From JAAEQG01 sp023133475 (GTDB lineage Bacteria; Planctomycetota; Phycisphaerae; UBA1845), in NCBI GenBank assembly GCA_030631415.1, contig DAOVLE010000003.1:1-52753 (forward strand): DNA of 52,753 nt, in the 5' to 3' direction. Positions 43,023 through 51,700 of the stretch are shown here, one piece after another (position 1 is the first letter of the stretch; each line of letters starts with the position of its first letter). Below the pieces are notes generated by a model. It had not been told where the DNA came from, did no database searches, and saw nothing but the letters and a program-made list of their open reading frames with translations. Position numbers and translations under genes: made by a program.

Positions 43023-44021
43023 ATGGAATTATGCCCACTGGTTTTTGAGCCGATCCTTAAACCCAAAATCTGGGGCGGTCGTCGCCTGGCGAGTTGCCTG
43101 AACAAGTCTCTGCCACCCGAGGTTGGCGTCGGCGAATCCTGGGAGGTTGCCGATCTGGAGGAAGATCAATCGGTGGCTCGTGGTGGACCCGCCCGCGGCA
43201 GAACGTTGGGCGAACTGGTCAAAGAATGGGGGCCTGACTTGTTAGGCCCGGCGGCTCTGGTCGATAACCGTTTCCCCTTGCTGATTAAGTACCTGGATGC
43301 CCGCGAGCACCTCAGCGTCCAGGTGCATCCAGGCCAAGCGATGGCCCGGCGGTTGGGCGGCTCGGTGCGGGTCAAGAACGAGGCGTGGTATGTGATCGCC
43401 GCGGACAACAACGGATGCATCTATCGCGGATTCCAGCCGGGGGTCACCCATGCGGATTTCCGCGCCGCCATCGAAAACCACACCGTCGAATCGATCCTCA
43501 AACGCATCCCGGTCAAAGCGGGACGGGGCTACTTTTTACCCAGCGGAACGGTGCACGCCTTGGGGGCTGGCGTACTCGTTGCCGAGGTGCAGACTCCCTC
43601 GGACATCACCTATCGCGTTTGGGATTGGGGCCGCTCCGACCCGTCCACCGGGCGCGGCAGAGAACTGCACATTCCCGAGGCGCTGGAATGCGCATCTTTC
43701 GAGCCGGTGGACCCCGCCACCGAAAAACGTTCCCACGTCGCCACGGTGTGGAGCACTGCAACCCGGCTGATCACCTGTGAATCATTCATCATCGAGCGAG
43801 TGCATATAATCGACGGGATTGACCAATCTCTCCCTCGAGGGCACCTGGCTGTCTGGATGATGCTGGAGGGGCGGGCACGGATCACTTATTCGCCCACCGC
43901 CGAGCCCTGCGAGTTTGTCGGCGGCGACACGGTGGTGCTTCCCGCTGCTCTGGACCATGCCCGCGTGCAAACTGATATGGACTGCGTCTGGCTGGAGGTG
44001 ACCCTGCCGACGAATCCTTGA
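43023..44021 (+). CDS. manA: Mannose-6-phosphate isomerase, class I
   Basis: The protein has 332 residues from an ATG with GGGGAGG eight bases upstream. It interconverts mannose 6-phosphate and fructose 6-phosphate and needs zinc. N-terminal PKIWGGRRL matches the family. Likely zinc ligands are Gln100 and His102 (LSVQVHPG), Glu120 (KNEAWYV) and His178 (GTVHALGAG), followed by EVQTPSDITYRVWDWGR. The length fits the short B. subtilis-like class I form. It may feed GDP-mannose synthesis for glycans, consistent with the nearby GT2 gene. A possible attenuator precedes it. A heptamer array starts about 20 bases after the stop. Confidence 0.95.
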   Translation: MELCPLVFEPILKPKIWGGRRLASCLNKSLPPEVGVGESWEVADLEEDQSVARGGPARGRTLGELVKEWGPDLLGPAALVDNRFPLLIKYLDAREHLSVQVHPGQAMARRLGGSVRVKNEAWYVIAADNNGCIYRGFQPGVTHADFRAAIENHTVESILKRIPVKAGRGYFLPSGTVHALGAGVLVAEVQTPSDITYRVWDWGRSDPSTGRGRELHIPEALECASFEPVDPATEKRSHVATVWSTATRLITCESFIIERVHIIDGIDQSLPRGHLAVWMMLEGRARITYSPTAEPCEFVGGDTVVLPAALDHARVQTDMDCVWLEVTLPTNP

Positions 44022-44040
44022 GCAAGGCAAGAGGCATGAG

Positions 44041-44117
44041 GCAATAGGCAATAGGCAATAGGCAATAGGCAATAGGCAATAGGCAATAGGCAATAGGCAA
44101 TAGGCAATAGGCAATAG
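44041..44117. repeat. GCAATAG heptamer array, eleven exact copies
   Basis: Eleven uninterrupted units of GCAATAG follow GAGGCATGAG. There are no spacers, so this is not a CRISPR array. Similar arrays have been called short tandemly repeated repetitive sequences in cyanobacteria. Confidence 0.95.
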
Positions 44118-44122
44118 GCATG

Positions 44123-44153
44123 GGTGCCCCACCCTCAGAGAGGGTGGGGCACC
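44123..44153. terminator. Perfect 13-bp hairpin after manA
   Basis: GGTGCCCCACCCT and AGGGTGGGGCACC surround CAGAG. A GC-rich stem of this kind could end the manA transcript, though no T-run follows. Confidence 0.45.
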
Positions 44154-44155
44154 TA

Positions 44156-44183
44156 AGCTGATAGCTGATAGCTGATAGCTGAT
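44156..44183. repeat. AGCTGAT heptamer array, four copies
   Basis: Four exact copies precede TATACT (44188-44193), a possible -10 box for the prepilin-like gene, so copy number could affect promoter spacing. Confidence 0.85.
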
Positions 44184-44232
44184 ATGGTATACTAAGAACA
44201 TCGCAAATTTGCATTCCTCAAGGGGGCAGAGG

Positions 44233-45180
44233 ATGTCGGCGAAGGGGCACACATATCGCCCGGGCTTTACGCTGGTCGAGTTGCTGGTGGTCATCTCGAT
44301 TATCGCCCTGCTGGTGAGCCTGCTGCTTCCCTCGCTGAGAGAGGCCCGCGAGCATGCCCGACGCACGGTCTGTGGGATGCATTTGCGTGGTTTGGGCACC
44401 TCCTGGGAAGTGTACACGATTGAATACGGGTCGCCCCCGCGACTTGCCCGCAGAGGGGTGGACATCAACTGGCGTTGTGCAGATGGCCCTCTCCACGACT
44501 GTGAGCGCTACGAACGGGTATCAATCCCTGGATTCGGGCCGGAGACGTTCGCGGAGTACGCGACGGCGAACAATGACAGCCAGGTATGGCTTTCCGCCTA
44601 CCACTATCGCAACAAGCTCTTCCAGGTTTCCAACCCGCCCCCGGACGGCCCACTTCCGGGGCATTGGTGGAATTGGGGTTTGATGTGGGTATCGGGTGTG
44701 GTTGAGAATCCGCGGGTATTTTTCTGCCCCTCGATGCACGATCCGTTATTGGCCTGGGACACCCCGCTCAACCCCTGGCCCCCGAGTTTGGAAACCATGT
44801 GGCGTCCGGATCACCCCAACTGGGTGAACCATACAGCCTCGAGCTACGAGCGCCGTGCGGGCCTGTCCGGCGTGCCCTGGGATCAAATCCCGCCCCAGAC
44901 CACCATCGCCCACGACATCGGTGCCCCCAAGGACACCAGCGCGGAAAATCCGCATGAGTTGGCTCACCGCGACGGAGGCAACGTGGTTTACCGCGATGGG
45001 CATGTCACTTATATTCGTAGCACCTACTTTGCCACCTGGTGGGACCCGGACACTGATGCCTGGGGCGAACCCGACGTCCGGCCTAAATTCATCGAATACC
45101 AGTATTGGCTGGATCGCGAAGGATGCTGGACTCCGCCCACCACAACAGGGGCGAACCCGCCCGGAGAAAAGCAACGCTAA
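44233..45180 (+). CDS. Prepilin-type (H-X9-DG) secreted protein
   Basis: The protein has 315 residues from the ATG at 44233 with AGGGGG upstream; the in-frame TTG at 44209 lacks one. The N-terminus has the type IV prepilin cleavage site G11/F12 (PGFTLVELLVVISIIALLVS). Near the C-terminus, His245 is followed nine residues later by DG (HRDGGNVVYRDG), the H-X9-DG motif of planctomycete/verrucomicrobial prepilin-like proteins. The middle is rich in Trp and Pro with few clear motifs. It is probably a pseudopilin-like surface protein processed by a prepilin peptidase. These proteins are usually numerous in such genomes; their role is poorly known. Confidence 0.9.
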   Translation: MSAKGHTYRPGFTLVELLVVISIIALLVSLLLPSLREAREHARRTVCGMHLRGLGTSWEVYTIEYGSPPRLARRGVDINWRCADGPLHDCERYERVSIPGFGPETFAEYATANNDSQVWLSAYHYRNKLFQVSNPPPDGPLPGHWWNWGLMWVSGVVENPRVFFCPSMHDPLLAWDTPLNPWPPSLETMWRPDHPNWVNHTASSYERRAGLSGVPWDQIPPQTTIAHDIGAPKDTSAENPHELAHRDGGNVVYRDGHVTYIRSTYFATWWDPDTDAWGEPDVRPKFIEYQYWLDREGCWTPPTTTGANPPGEKQR

Positions 45181-45505
45181 GCCGGATTGATCAGTACCGC
45201 GACCATGAGGGAGCGGCCAAAGCTGTAGGGCGGGTTTTACCCGCCTTTGTAGCATGGCGTGGTGGGTTTGTAGCATGGCGTGGTGGGTGGAACCCGCCCC
45301 ACCTCTGCTGGGTGGCCCATGGCTTTAGCCGTGGGGGACACGAAGAGCTCAAGGGTGATGTGCGAGTGAACCATGACACCATTATGGTCACCTACTACAA
45401 TGCTCCCGCCGAGCTCCGCGTGCCGGGAACGTAGCTTCTATGGGAAACCTGTGCCAAAGACTTCTTCTTCGCTGTCCGGCCAACACCCGGTGGAGATGGC
45501 TCGGC
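45181..45505. other. Repeat-rich gap
   Basis: It has the GATCAGTACC element (45189-45218), the GTAGGGCGGG palindrome (45225-45245), a direct repeat of TTTGTAGCATGGCGTGGTGG (about 45246-45285), and a GGTGGCCCA palindrome half (about 45310-45345). The last part (45361-45434) is in frame as VRVNHDTIMVTYYNAPAELR and may be a gene remnant. Beyond 45440 nothing is recognised. Confidence 0.65.
45361..45434 (+). pseudogene. Possible gene remnant
   Basis: The frame reads VNHDTIMVTYYNAPAEL then stops. It has protein-like composition but is only 24 codons and follows repeat DNA. I cannot name its family. Confidence 0.25.
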
Positions 45506-47395
45506 TCACTGTGCGGTCAAGCGGTTTTGGGCGGATCCATCGGCAGGCGCCGCCACTGGTGATGGTTTCGCGTTCAACTGACCGCAACCAGCCAGCGGGG
45601 TTCCCGGCAGTGCATGGTCGGCAGCGGCGCCGTCCACGTTGCACATTGGGATGGGGCTGGCGGGCACTGCGGTTTTAGTTCGGATGTTCCCGCGCATGAG
45701 TCGTAAGGCCCACCCCAACGTCCACCGGATCGTTTGCGTCAGGCCCCACATGCCGAATAACTGCGTGAGGGCATCCGCGAGGTACAGCTTGCTCTTCGGG
45801 CGAACCAACGCCAGCAGGAAACGCAACGGATTGTAGAAGTACAAGTATGCCGCCATGATGTTGAATTGCTTCTTCCAGGGCTGTTTGTGCTTGGAGGCGA
45901 CGACGTAGTTCGCGTCGATCATGTACGGCTCGACGCGTTTGCCGGCGACGCTCTCGTACGCCAGGCCCGACGTGAAGGCATCAGCGTACAACTTCGAGCC
46001 GGTCGCCGGCGTGATCATCAGAACCTGTAGGCTGATCGCCCCGGCCTTCCGCAGCAGTCGAGCCTGGTTGAGCAGCCCGTAGGGTATCGGCCCGCGCGTG
46101 ATCAGCGGCTGGGTGTCGTGGTGCATCATCATCGGCATCGGGTTGATGCCGTACTTCTGCAACAAGTGGAATGCCTCGGTCGTTTTGTTCACACTCTGGC
46201 CTTTTTTGATAAGCGTGGCGGTCATGTCTTCCACGCCGATCCAGAGCGCGCGGATGCCGGCCTGCCGGGCGAGTGGCAGATGCTCTCTCAATTGCAGGGT
46301 ATCGTGAACGGTGACCTCGGTTCCCCAGCGGATTCGTTTGCGCAGCGGACCGCCGTCGATTTCGGTGTGGGCCAGCGTTTCCAGGATATCCAGCGTGCGC
46401 TGCTCGTCGTTAAAGAAGTTGTCGTCCGCCCCGAAGAAATAGTGTAGGCCGTACTCGCGCCCGAGCTGAGCCATCTCGGCGGCGATGCGCTGCCCGCTCT
46501 TGACGCGGTACTGCCGCTGGTTGTACGCCGGGATCGGACAGTAGGGGCAGGAGAACTTGCAACCCAACGTCAGGACCAGAGAGCCGATCGGGCTATACTT
46601 GCGAATCCGGCTCGCCGGCAGTGCCTGCGAAGCCAACGTGGCCTTCCTGCTCGGCGGCTCGAGCAGTTGATACCCCAGCACCGAGTGCGGCAGTTCGTCG
46701 AGATCGCCCAGCAGGCGCTGGATGCCCGTGTCCACCAGTTCCTCCGCCATCCCTTCGCGGTTGGTTCGCGCATAGACCAGCCCGGGCACGTTGTCGAGTA
46801 TGCCGCTGTTGCGGGCCCGTATGAACGTCATTCGTAGCGACTCGTCGTTCGCCCGGATCGCCAGCAGAATTTCCAGCAGGCTCAACAGGACGTACTCTTC
46901 GCCGGTCACCGCGACGTCCGCGCCCCACGGGTCGAGCGGGTCGGCACTGAAGACGTCCCACGGTTCGTAAATCGTCTTAGGCCCACCGGCGATGATCAGC
47001 GGGCGATGGGCGGGATCGATCCGGCAAGCGTCGCGGATCAGGGCCTCGCACTGAGCCGAGTGAATCTGCATGCTCGATACCATGAAGATGTCGGGGATGC
47101 GCCCGTCGAGGCGCATCTGCGAGGGCCGGAAGTGCCGGTTCCACTGCTGGAGCACGATACGAGTCTTGTTGAACCCGCAGTCGAGCATCGCCGCCCCGAT
47201 GGCCCGCACGCCGGCGGGTGACATGCGCATGTCAGCGTGGATGAACGGCAGCATCCGCGTGCGGTGGTCGAAAGCATAGGCGATCACGCTTGTCAGGTCA
47301 TGCCGACGGGCGATGTTCCGTAGGCGTTGCCGCAGGCCGAGCAGCTCGTTAGTTCTCAGTAGCTCATCACCACGTGCACGACGAGGAAGTTCCAT
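45506..47395 (-). CDS. Radical SAM protein with B12-binding-like N-terminal domain
   Basis: The protein has 629 residues from the ATG at 47395; the longer frame would run into repeats. The N-terminal ~250 residues have PDIFMVSSMQ, RPLIIAGGPK and DVAVTGEEYVLLSLLE, like cobalamin-binding domains of the BchE/methyltransferase class. The cluster CKFSCPYC (Cys279, 283 and 286) binds 4Fe-4S and SAM. A FFGADDNFFN segment and RIRWGTEVT strand follow, and the tail has a hydrophobic stretch. Such enzymes often methylate or cyclise lipids, cofactors or natural products. No substrate is suggested by the neighbours. The last ~45 residues (VDGAAADHALPG..) look unstructured. Confidence 0.9.
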   Translation of the reverse strand: MELPRRARGDELLRTNELLGLRQRLRNIARRHDLTSVIAYAFDHRTRMLPFIHADMRMSPAGVRAIGAAMLDCGFNKTRIVLQQWNRHFRPSQMRLDGRIPDIFMVSSMQIHSAQCEALIRDACRIDPAHRPLIIAGGPKTIYEPWDVFSADPLDPWGADVAVTGEEYVLLSLLEILLAIRANDESLRMTFIRARNSGILDNVPGLVYARTNREGMAEELVDTGIQRLLGDLDELPHSVLGYQLLEPPSRKATLASQALPASRIRKYSPIGSLVLTLGCKFSCPYCPIPAYNQRQYRVKSGQRIAAEMAQLGREYGLHYFFGADDNFFNDEQRTLDILETLAHTEIDGGPLRKRIRWGTEVTVHDTLQLREHLPLARQAGIRALWIGVEDMTATLIKKGQSVNKTTEAFHLLQKYGINPMPMMMHHDTQPLITRGPIPYGLLNQARLLRKAGAISLQVLMITPATGSKLYADAFTSGLAYESVAGKRVEPYMIDANYVVASKHKQPWKKQFNIMAAYLYFYNPLRFLLALVRPKSKLYLADALTQLFGMWGLTQTIRWTLGWALRLMRGNIRTKTAVPASPIPMCNVDGAAADHALPGTPLAGCGQLNAKPSPVAAPADGSAQNRLTAQ

Positions 47396-47755
47396 AGTCA
47401 AATCGCTCCAACGATACAAACCAACCCGGAAGTATACCGTATTTCCGCGGATGGTGTGCCGGGGCGAAAAACAAGAACCTACGAGCAATCCAGTGCCGTT
47501 TTTGGCGGGGGGAGTCTCGTGGCATGGGTGCCCCACCCATTCGGGGACAACCCTTCGAATCAGCGTTGTAGGGCGGGTTCTACCCGCCTTCCTGGCTGAT
47601 GATTGGGTGGCCCATGGCTTTAGCCGTGGGGGACGCGAATCGGATGATCATTCGTGTCCCCCACGGCTAAAGCCATGGGCCACCCAACCATCTGTAGGGT
47701 GCATCCCGGACGCACCAATTCCTCTTCACGTGCAACAGATTTTTTCGATTCGAGT
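47396..47755. other. Non-coding gap with large palindrome
   Basis: It includes a GGCATGGGTGCCCCACCC half-hairpin (about 47521-47538), the GTAGGGCGGG palindrome (47568-47588) and the 89-base palindrome at 47601-47689. No frame looks coding. Confidence 0.65.
47601..47689. repeat. GGTGGCCCA large palindrome, copy 2
   Basis: Two 40-base arms match at 38 positions around the spacer CGGATGATC. It is the most complete copy of a family with members at about 555, 1950, 41065 and 45310. Confidence 0.9.
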
Positions 47756-47784
47756 TTGACTTTCTGCCACACGCCCGATAATAT
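47756..47784 (+). promoter_or_regulatory. Likely promoter before the small frame at 47889
   Basis: TTGACT is followed after 17 bases by TAATAT (or after 15 by GATAAT). It could serve the small frame at 47889 or the large surface gene at 48774. Confidence 0.4.
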
Positions 47785-47888
47785 CGTAGTAACATGTTAG
47801 CTTAATTGCGTTCGCAACGCGGCTAAGAGCCAACCTCTCCCAGACGGGTTGGACGTACAGATTCGATCGCAAGCAGAGGGGGAAAAGT

Positions 47889-48098
47889 GTGGATGCTTAC
47901 TCGGATCCAAATCCTGGAGAGCAACAGGCAACAGGTCCAACGAGTAAGCCGGGCAAAACCTCCCTTGCGAAAGCTGGAACAAAAAAAACTGCGGCGTGGT
48001 GTAATCATACGTCCGCCGATGGCGAACAGTTAGTGGACGGGAAGATCACCGTCACTCCTGGCCAGGAGAACAGAGACAGCAACGAACGTCGTCGCTGA
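47889..48098 (+). CDS. Possible small hypothetical protein (69 aa)
   Basis: A GTG start lies six bases after GAGGGGG, and a promoter-like pair lies about 105 bases upstream. The sequence (VDAYSDPNPGEQQATG..., later KTSLAKAGTKKT and DGKITVTPGQEN) is polar, has no signal peptide or known motif, and ends in NERRR. The context supports a gene but the composition is not decisive. Confidence 0.35.
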   Translation: MDAYSDPNPGEQQATGPTSKPGKTSLAKAGTKKTAAWCNHTSADGEQLVDGKITVTPGQENRDSNERRR

Positions 48099-48108
48099 AA
48101 GACTGTTT

Positions 48109-48127
48109 TGATCGCAGGCTGCGATCA
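48109..48127. terminator. 8-bp hairpin after the small frame
   Basis: TGATCGCA and TGCGATCA pair perfectly around GGC, 11 bases after the stop at 48098. There is no T-run. Confidence 0.3.
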
Positions 48128-48773
48128 GTAATCTGAGGAGGTGCAAAAGCAGATTATATCTCTACTGTACAAAACCGGCTTTTCCCGCAGTGCTTGCTGC
48201 GGTAGCCCAAAGTGCTTTTGCGAGCGATCCTCACTCAGTCGGCTGAGTAGGTCAGGCTGAAAACCTGACACAGCAGACGAGGGATGGGGCGGATCGCGGT
48301 GCGGATTAACACTACAGCGCAAGGCCATCTTGCTCAAGTGGTTCCAGCAGCCGCGGAGCGGCGACGGAATAAAGCCCAGGGCGAAGCGAAGCGAGCCCTG
48401 GGTAAGCTGACAACAGAGTTCCCAGCCCCCAACGGGGGCGGCGGAACACTCCATTGCAGGCCACCACAAATCCCGGCTACCACGATACTGGGATTGTGAA
48501 TCGGAGGGTGATGTTGTGCCCGAAAGCCTCGGCGGTGCAGGTGAATCCTGGCACGCCAGGGTTGCAGTTTGTGTTCCTGGTTCCGACGTTACTGTCTGGG
48601 ACGCATTACCTTGAGCATCGCCTTTGCACAGCGCGGGACCGGCGCGATGCCCGGCGGTGGAGTAAGCCCACGCAAGTGTGGACCATCCCGCCCGACAAGC
48701 AGTGGTTTGTGCCCCCAGCCACTGCCAAAGGTATGAGATTGGGGCTGAAACATAATTGAAAAAGGAGATCGTG
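48128..48773. other. Leader region before the surface gene
   Basis: It holds the CCCAGGG hairpin element at about 48340-48460 and a small GTCAGG/CCTGAC hairpin near 48250. Nothing recognisable as a gene is seen. AAAGGAG (48761-48767) is the ribosome binding site of the next gene. Confidence 0.6.
48340..48460. repeat. CCCAGGG hairpin element, copy 2 (inverted)
   Basis: Reverse-complement relative of 821-960, with arms CCCAGGGC (48375-48382) and GCCCTGGG (48395-48402). Confidence 0.7.
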
Positions 48774-51700
48774 ATGGAAAGAAACAATTCCGCTAACTTC
48801 GTCAATTCTGCGTTTCCGGGGGGAAACCAAGGGAGGAAGGTATTGAAGACAAGTATGATCGCACTGGCACTGACAGGTGGGATGATCATCGGCCAGGCCT
48901 GTGCCTTGGGACAAGTGTTTGCCGGAACTCAGGGTGGGGGTACAGGGCATCCGGGCAGGGTCTATCGCTACGCCGGGGGCACAGACTGGATCGAGCTAAC
49001 CCCGCCTGAGGGTCTTGGCGGTGCTGCTGCGGTGATGGATCTAGCCGACTTCAAGGGGCAGCTTTATGCGGGTGTGCAAACAGCCACCGGTTCTGGTGGC
49101 GGCGGTGGTGAAGGGCAGGTTTGGCGATATGAAGGTGGAACAGTCTGGACGCAGGTCGGTACGCTCGATAACTCCGTGATGGTCCTGGAGGTTTATCAGG
49201 GGCATTTGTACGCCGCCACCAATAGCAACAACCTTTACTCTTGTGTGACGTGCGACGGAACTGACTGGGATAACATTCCAAAGGGACGTTCCAATACTGG
49301 TTTCTGGGCGGGGTATGTGTCGTCCGTCTGTGGGGAGCCAGAGCTATTCCTAGGTGAACTAAATACGGATGCCTTTTGGCGCTTCAACTTGGTCGATGGC
49401 CTCGTCTTTCTCGATGACTATGGCGGAAGTTGCATCTGGGACTTCGCCGACTTTGCAGGTGACCTGTACGCCGGAGCATGGGCCGGGTCAGGCCCAGTAT
49501 ACCGAACGGAAGAGAACTTGGATTGTGACCATCCGAGGTTTGTGGAGATCTATTCTACGGGGGCCAACAATTGGGCGTTGGAGACCTTTCAGGGCAAGCT
49601 TTACATCGGGAGCGGTGGTACTTCCGGCCCTGAAGGTGCCAAGCTTTGGGCCTACGATGGAATCGACTGGAACGTGGTCAGGACGTGGCCCACGACAGTA
49701 GAAAACGAGGGTGTCTCTGCCCTTGTGGCCCAAGGGGACCATTATTTATACATAGGATTGGGCCTGCCGGATGGGTATTATAGCGGCGATGGGCAGGCCG
49801 AGGTCTGGCGCTTTGATGGCGACTCCTTCATGCAGATTTCTGAAGACGACTTCTTTGGAGGTGGAGTGCAAACGCTGCTAGGGGGAACCGATTGCAACAC
49901 GAACGGCATCCCTGACTGGTGCGATGTCGACTGCGGGCCACCAGACGGTCCTTGCGATGTACCGGGCTGCGGGCAGAGCGAGGATTGCAACAGCAACCAC
50001 ATTCCCGACGAGTGTGAGCCCTGCGGTGACAACAACGGCGACGGCTACACCGACCTGGACGATCTGACCACACTGGTGAGTTGCCTGACCGGTCCGGGCG
50101 GCTCGGCGAGCTCCGAGTGCCTGTGCATGTTGGATACCGACGGTGACGGCGATTTGGATATGAAAGACTTCGCCTTCTTCCAGCTCTGTTTCAACCCTGG
50201 AATCGGTGCGTGCTGCTTCGATAACGGTGACTGTGAGTTGCTCGACTCGAACGGTTGCAAGACCGCCGGTGGGGACTATCTTGGCGATATGACCAACTGC
50301 ACCCCAAACCCGTGCCCGCAGATCGGTGACAACTGCGATATGCCGCTGGTGGTCGCTGATGTGTTCGTCGATTCCAACTACACCTGTGGGCGGACCGACG
50401 ACTACAACGACACCTGCCTTGAATCCTACGATGGTGGTGAGGACATCATCTATGAGTGGACTGTCAATTCGGATGCGTGCTTCAAGCTTACGCTTGATCC
50501 GCACGGTACGGCTTACACCGGTTTCGCGGTTGATGGGATGTGCCCGCTCGAGCATGGGTACGTGAACTGCGAAGCGGTGCAATGGGGTGATGGAACCGGC
50601 GATCCTTACTCGATCGAGGACCTGAACTTGACTGCGGGTGTCTACTACATCATGGTTGACACCAATCCGGCTGGTGAGGAGTGCATCCCGTCGTTCGAGC
50701 TGACCGTGCAGATCTGTGCGACCGGTGTGTGCTGTCAGGATGGTGCGTGCTCGATCATGACTGAGTTGGAGTGCGAAGGTGTGGGCGGCGTCTATCTTGG
50801 CGACGATACCGGCTGCGATCCGAACCCGTGCAACATCGGTGCCTGCTGCTTCGACGATATTTGCTCGAACGGCATGATCGAGGAAGATTGCACCGCCGAT
50901 GGTGGCGTGTACAAAGGTCATCTGAGCACTTGCGATCCGAACCCGTGCGTGGGGGCTTGCTGCTTCGACGACGGTAGCTGCCAGTTGCTCACTCCGGGCG
51001 CTTGTGAGACCGCCGAGGGTATTTACTGGGGCGATGGGACGGACTGCGATCCGAATCCGTGTCCGCAGCCCGGTGACAACTGCGACAACCCGCTTGTGGT
51101 TACTTTCCCGGCTGACCTGGATTACACGACGAATGGCGATACCCAGGGGATGGTGGACGATTACTCCGATACATGCCTGGGCAACTATGACAGTGGCCCG
51201 GACATTATCTACAAGCTCGTGGTCACCGGGAATGTCTGCGTGGACATTACGGTGACGAACATGAGCACCACCTACGGCGGAATTGCGCTTGACAACGCCT
51301 GCCCGCCGGGCAATCCGTGCATGGCGTATGACGCGTACGGTTCGGAGCTATCGCTTCCCAATCAGTGCTTGACGGCAGGCGACTACTACTTGATGATCGA
51401 TACTTGGTCGCCGAACCCGGACGACATGAGCTTCACGATCACGATCACGGAGACCCCGGTCGGTGCGTGCTGCCTCTATGACGGTGGTTGTGTAGAGGAC
51501 GCCACCGAAGAAGCTTGCTTCGACACCCTGGGTGGGTGTCGCTGGCTTGAGGGCGAGCCATGTACTGCGTGCCCGGCGCTACCGGCCAACGATGCTTGCG
51601 CCAATGCCGAGGCGATTGGTGAGGGGACGGACTACCCATTCGACACGACGTGTGCGACAAACGACGGTATCGGCGAGTACACCACCGGCGCGAACATCTG

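Noticed and set aside
42721..43038. Minus-strand frame of 105 codons upstream of manA, considered as a transposase remnant
   Set aside because: No catalytic motif or inverted ends are visible, and it overlaps the manA leader and start.
44041..44117. Possible CRISPR array
   Set aside because: Units are 7 bases with no spacers; this is a simple tandem array.
48284..48499. Plus-strand frame of 71 codons
   Set aside because: It lies inside the CCCAGGG hairpin element shared with 821-960.
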